This document shows, piece by piece, positions 60,896-64,000 of a DNA stretch of 64,000 bases (the stretch's first letter is position 1; the number at the start of each line of letters is the position of its first letter). Origin of the DNA: AP-15 sp035538335. Lineage in GTDB: Bacteria > Pseudomonadota > Alphaproteobacteria > ATCC43930 > CGMCC-115725. The notes under the pieces are model-generated. The model saw only the letters and a program-made list of their open reading frames with translations, was not told the DNA's origin and made no database searches. The position numbers and the translations under genes were made by a program. The stretch spans positions 62,001 through 126,000 of the forward strand of contig DATLKN010000014.1 in NCBI GenBank assembly GCA_035538335.1, read 5' to 3'.

Positions 60896-61594
60896 TCAGC
60901 TCAACAGCGTCACCTTGCCGGTGCGGATTGCGTAATAGCCGGCGGCAATCTTCAGCGCGCCCTTTTTGACGAGCTCCGCCAATACGGGCGAGGCCTCGCG
61001 CAACAGCGCCGCCTGGATCTTCGCATTGGCGCGGGTCGCGGCTTCGAGATCGGGCCCGGCCGCGTCGACCGCCGGGCGGATGTGCGGGTAGAGCGCGCTG
61101 ATCTGGCCCGGCGCCGCCTTTCCCTTGATCGTCGCGGCGACCGCGCCGCAATTGCCGTGGCCCAAGACGAGGATCGCTTTCGTCCCGAGCACGGCGGCGC
61201 CGTATTCGAGGCTGGCGATGATCTCGGGCGTCGTGACGTTGCCGGCGACGCGCACGACGAAGAGCTGCCCCAACGGCTGGTCGAAGACGATCTCGACCGG
61301 CACGCGCGAATCGGCGCAGGAGAGGAGCGCCGCAAAGGGCTCCTGCTTTTCCGCGTTCTTTTCGTGCAAGAGATCGAGATCGGCCTTGAACGAGGTCATG
61401 CGGCGCATGAGGTAGCGCGCGTTGCCGGCGAGAAGCTCGGCGAGCGCGGCCTCGGGCGTCAGCTTTGATTGTGCGAACGCCGGGCGCGGCGCCGCGCCGA
61501 GCGCGGCGAAAACCCCGGCCCCGGCGGCACCCGCGCGCAGCAGGCCGCGGCGCGACAGCGTCGGCTCTTTCGTTTCCGGCGAATTCGGCGGCAT
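60896..61594 (-). CDS. Tat-exported beta-class carbonic anhydrase
   Basis: Zinc enzyme interconverting CO2 and bicarbonate. The ligand set is visible: Cys and Asp-Arg in LLSCADSRVPVE and His/Cys in LGHGNCGAVAATIKG. The N-terminus holds a twin-arginine signal (TLSRRGLLRAGAAGAG) with an FAQ-type cleavage region, predicting export to the periplasm. About 232 aa from ATG 61594, with GGAGAGAGG upstream; the longer frame is not needed. It is near urease and carbamoylase genes, which release carbamate or CO2, although those are cytoplasmic. Confidence 0.92.
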   Translation of the reverse strand: MPPNSPETKEPTLSRRGLLRAGAAGAGVFAALGAAPRPAFAQSKLTPEAALAELLAGNARYLMRRMTSFKADLDLLHEKNAEKQEPFAALLSCADSRVPVEIVFDQPLGQLFVVRVAGNVTTPEIIASLEYGAAVLGTKAILVLGHGNCGAVAATIKGKAAPGQISALYPHIRPAVDAAGPDLEAATRANAKIQAALLREASPVLAELVKKGALKIAAGYYAIRTGKVTLLS

Positions 61595-61725
61595 CGAAGA
61601 CCTCTCTCCACGGTTGCTTTGTCGGCACGCGCACAATACAGTTGCAGAGAATAATAGTTGCAGAGAATAAAAAAATTCCGGCCAATGACGGCGTAGAGCT
61701 CGGCTCAAACCAAGGAGCGCCCTCC

Positions 61726-62763
61726 ATGAAGCGGGTGTCCTCGCTCGTCTGCTTTTTTGTAGTCGTCGCCGGTGTTCTCGGCAGCGGCCAGAGCTGGGCC
61801 GCAAAAGCCTACGTCACCAATTCGAACGGCAATACCGTCAGCGTCATCGACACGGCGAGCAATCAGGTCGTCTCCACGATCGCCGTCGGCAGCACGCCCT
61901 GCGATGTGGCAGTCACGAGGAATGCCAAAAGCGTTTACGTCGCCACCTGCTTCTATGCCGTCGGACAGCCCTCTATGGATGACCGGATCTACCGCATTGA
62001 CGGGACAACCGGGCAAGTCGTCAGGAGTGCGGAAGCGCAGAGCCCGGATGCGGTTGCCGTGTCCCCCGACGGAAAAAGGGTTTACGTCAGCGACGTCTTC
62101 AACGACCAGCTCTGGGTCTACGGTGCGAAGAACCTTCGCAGACTGGGTCGCATCCAGCTCGGGACTGCGAGCAATCGGAACGCCGTAGACTTTGGGCCGG
62201 GCGGCTTTGCCTTTACCCCGGACGGCAGCCGCATTTACGTTACGGACATCAACCCACCGGCATCGGGCGGCCAGCCGCCGACGGGCATAGCCGTAATCGA
62301 TGCGGCGACCGAACAGGTGGTGGATTTCATCAACCTCAGCGGATCGGACATAGCGGCGAGTCCCGACGGCAGCAAGATGTATGTCGCTAACCTGGAGGGG
62401 CTGTCGGTCATCGACACGACGAGCGATCAGGTGGTCGCCAATGTCGTGATAAGCACCAACCAACCCTTTTTCAGCGTCGCGGTAAGCCCGGACGGCAGCA
62501 AGGTTTATCTTTCGACTTCGCCCTACTCCGGTTGTCGAGGCGGCTTTGTGGCGGTCGTCGATGCGGTCTCCGATACGCTGGCCGCGACCATCCCCGTCAA
62601 GGGATGCCCCTCCGGCCTGGCGCTGACACCCCGCGGCCGGAAGCTCTACGTCGCAGATTTCGAGTCCAATACCGTGTCGGTCATCGACACAATGACAAAC
62701 AAGGTGAGAGCGACCATCTCCGATCCGAGCCTGTCGGGGCCGAACGCGGTCGGCATAAGGTAG
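61726..62763 (+). CDS. Exported YVTN-family beta-propeller protein
   Basis: A 345-aa exported protein with a signal peptide (residues 1-25, GSGQSWA-AKAY) and about seven repeats of the YVTN type: AYVTNSNGNTVSVIDTASN, SVYVATCFYAV, RVYVSDVFNDQLWVY, RIYVTDINPP, KMYVANLEGLSVIDTTSDQ, KVYLSTSPYSG and KLYVADFESNTVSVIDTMTN. The fold is a beta-propeller; roles in this family are mostly unknown (surface or periplasmic binding). Start ATG 61726 with AAGGAG upstream. It is divergent from the carbonic anhydrase gene. Confidence 0.88.
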   Translation: MKRVSSLVCFFVVVAGVLGSGQSWAAKAYVTNSNGNTVSVIDTASNQVVSTIAVGSTPCDVAVTRNAKSVYVATCFYAVGQPSMDDRIYRIDGTTGQVVRSAEAQSPDAVAVSPDGKRVYVSDVFNDQLWVYGAKNLRRLGRIQLGTASNRNAVDFGPGGFAFTPDGSRIYVTDINPPASGGQPPTGIAVIDAATEQVVDFINLSGSDIAASPDGSKMYVANLEGLSVIDTTSDQVVANVVISTNQPFFSVAVSPDGSKVYLSTSPYSGCRGGFVAVVDAVSDTLAATIPVKGCPSGLALTPRGRKLYVADFESNTVSVIDTMTNKVRATISDPSLSGPNAVGIR

Positions 62764-62788
62764 CTCGATCGGCGATAGGCCGATATTT

Positions 62789-63274
62789 TCACGGGCCGCG
62801 GCGGGGCTTCTCCGGATAAGGCGTGCCGGCGCGGCGCGTGTAGCGCGCGGGCTTGCCGCCGGCCGGCGCCATCATGTCGATGTCGCTGTAATGGGCGCTG
62901 TCGGTCGCGATACGGGTGCCGATTTCGAGCACCTGCGCGTCGCGTCCGGAGCGGTTCTGCAGATGGTGGCCGTTCTCGTCATTGGCCTTGAAGCCCGCCG
63001 CATCGCCGGCGCGCAGGATTTCTTCGCCGCCGTCGGTGACGAGCACGACCTCGCCCGAGACGACATAGACGAACTCGTCGCTTCGGTCATGCCAATGGCG
63101 CTGGCTCGACCAGGCGCCGGGCGGCAGGGTCAGGAGATTGACGCCGAATTGCGTCAATCCGGCCGCGTCCCCGAGCCGCTTGCGCGCGCGGGCGCGGCAG
63201 GGCTCGTCGAAGGGCGAGGGGTAGAGCGTGCCGAGGATCGACTCGAGCGCGGCGATGTCGATGCGCTTTTTCAT
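62789..63274 (-). CDS. Cupin-domain protein
   Basis: A 161-aa single-domain cupin. Motif 1 is SSQRHWHDRSDEFVYVVSGE with two His and a Glu as likely metal ligands; motif 2 contains GDAAGFKANDENGHHLQNRS with the third His. The N-terminal 35 residues are an additional helical segment, and the C-terminus is basic (YTRRAGTPYPEKPRRGP). Similar proteins are annotated as putative mannose-6-phosphate isomerase-like or transcriptional-control cupins; function is unknown. It is divergent from the decarboxylase-like gene that follows. Confidence 0.82.
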   Translation of the reverse strand: MKKRIDIAALESILGTLYPSPFDEPCRARARKRLGDAAGLTQFGVNLLTLPPGAWSSQRHWHDRSDEFVYVVSGEVVLVTDGGEEILRAGDAAGFKANDENGHHLQNRSGRDAQVLEIGTRIATDSAHYSDIDMMAPAGGKPARYTRRAGTPYPEKPRRGP

Positions 63275-63345
63275 CGGGCTGCCTTTCGATTCCGCATGAA
63301 AGCGGATTATACCTGCGCGCGGCGCGGCGGCGAAAAGGAGCGGGC

Positions 63346-63864
63346 GTGAGCGGCGAGGATTGGCGCGAGGAGATTTTCGCGGTCCTGAAACGGGGCGGCA
63401 TCCGGCAGGTCGGCTATGTGCCCGATGCCGGGCATTCGCGGCTGATCGAATTATGCCGCGCCGATCCCGAGATCCGCGCGGTCGGGCTCACGAGCGAAGA
63501 GGAAGGCGTGGCGCTCGCCGCCGGGGCGTGGCTCGGCGGCCAGCGCGCGGCGCTCCTGATGCAGTCGAGCGGCGTCGGCAACTGCATCAACATGCTCGGC
63601 ATGACGAAGACCTGCCGCTTTCCGCTGTTGATGCTGGTGACGATGCGCGGCGAATGGGCCGAGTTCAACCCGTGGCAGGTGCCGATGGGATCGAAGACGG
63701 CGGCGGCGCTCGAATTGATGGATGTCCTCGTCTACCGCGTCGAGCGGGCGGAGGAGGCCGCCGAGACCGTCGCGGCGGCGCTCGACATTGCGTTCAACGG
63801 CTCGCTCGCGGCCGCGGTGTTGCTGTCGCAGCGGCTGATCGGCGCCAAGCGGTGGGTGAAATGA
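63346..63864 (+). CDS. Sulfopyruvate/phosphonopyruvate decarboxylase-like alpha subunit
   Basis: TPP-enzyme N-terminal (PYR) domain encoded as a separate subunit of 172 aa, as in ComD of coenzyme M biosynthesis. It shows QVGYVPDAGHSRLIE, TSEEEGVALAAGAWLGG (with the Glu that activates TPP) and LLMQSSGVGNCINML. GTG 63346 is the start, with AAGGAG upstream. The TGA overlaps the beta-subunit ATG (ATGA). In bacteria such pairs also serve taurine/sulfolactate or phosphonate breakdown; the actual substrate is not deducible here. Confidence 0.82.
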   Translation: MSGEDWREEIFAVLKRGGIRQVGYVPDAGHSRLIELCRADPEIRAVGLTSEEEGVALAAGAWLGGQRAALLMQSSGVGNCINMLGMTKTCRFPLLMLVTMRGEWAEFNPWQVPMGSKTAAALELMDVLVYRVERAEEAAETVAAALDIAFNGSLAAAVLLSQRLIGAKRWVK

Positions 63865-64000
63865 GCGAGAACCAGCCGCGGGACAATCGAGCTGCCCTCG
63901 ACCGCCGCGCCGCGATGCGCATCCTGCTCGAGGGGCGCGGCGAATTGCTGCTCGTCACCGGGCTCGGCTCGACCAGCTGGGACGCGGCGGCCTGCGGCGA
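63861..64000 (+). CDS. Sulfopyruvate decarboxylase-like beta subunit, partial (cut by window end)
   Basis: Only the first 46 codons are present: MSENQPRDNRAALDRRAAM, then LLLVTGLGSTSWDAAACG. The GLGSTSWD pattern resembles the start of ComE-type / TPP-binding subunits. The ATG overlaps the alpha-subunit stop by 4 nt, giving translational coupling. The TPP motif itself would lie beyond the window. Confidence 0.7.
   Translation, partial: MSENQPRDNRAALDRRAAMRILLEGRGELLLVTGLGSTSWDAAACG

Overview
The window is about 64 kb of GC-rich chromosomal DNA, most likely from an alphaproteobacterium. Supporting traits are a short ProS (437 aa), a zinc-ligand-free L31 protein, coaD directly behind gyrA, a single LolC/E-type subunit with LolD, a ROSE-like RNA thermometer before an hsp20 gene, and many short palindromic repeats of kinds common in that class. 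Genus and species cannot be read from the sequence. No rRNA, tRNA, CRISPR array, transposase gene or replication origin was found.

Layout. 0-10 kb: a soluble histidine kinase, a HerA-like ATPase, htpG, and a three-gene 2-oxoacid oxidoreductase cluster (GltD-like iron-sulfur flavoprotein, fused gamma-alpha subunit, beta subunit). 10-23 kb: coaD, gyrA, a small membrane protein, a bifunctional acyltransferase/acyl-ACP synthetase, an ArnT-like glycosyltransferase, a Tat-exported GH28-like enzyme, a MetE-C-like enzyme, ssb and an HtrA-like protease. 23-29.4 kb: uvrA, then an accessory segment. This holds a low-GC 747-aa protein that I read as a PD-(D/E)XK-like plus PIN-like double nuclease. It overlaps by ATGA with an MNT nucleotidyltransferase antitoxin, which in turn overlaps a HEPN toxin; a convergent coiled-coil gene follows. 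This is the best candidate here for an undescribed defence or stress system.

29.4-43 kb: lolD and lolC, proS, a class V aminotransferase behind a structured leader, a hybrid histidine kinase, a TlpA-like thioredoxin, a DsbD/ScsB-like reductase, an unusual Cox11-cytochrome c fusion, rpmE, a heat-regulated hsp20 and pdxJ. 43-61 kb is a nitrogen-scavenging region: the full urease set ureDABCEFG with a gamma-glutamyltransferase-like gene upstream, two tandem amino-acid-type binding proteins, an FMN 2-hydroxyacid oxidase, N-carbamoyl-D-amino-acid hydrolase with a D-hydantoinase, a second gamma-glutamyltransferase-like protein and an exported beta-carbonic anhydrase. The pathway logic (urea, hydantoins, carbamoyl and gamma-glutamyl compounds giving ammonia, CO2 and amino acids) is an inference from family assignments. 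61-64 kb: a YVTN beta-propeller, a cupin and a two-subunit sulfopyruvate-decarboxylase-like enzyme cut by the window end.

At least six families of dispersed palindromic repeats, here called A to F plus a REPIN-like family, fill most intergenic gaps. They nest inside one another, sit in several urease junctions and encode part of the predicted N-termini of UreF and UreD. Many long open frames opposite real genes are GC-driven shadows and were left out.
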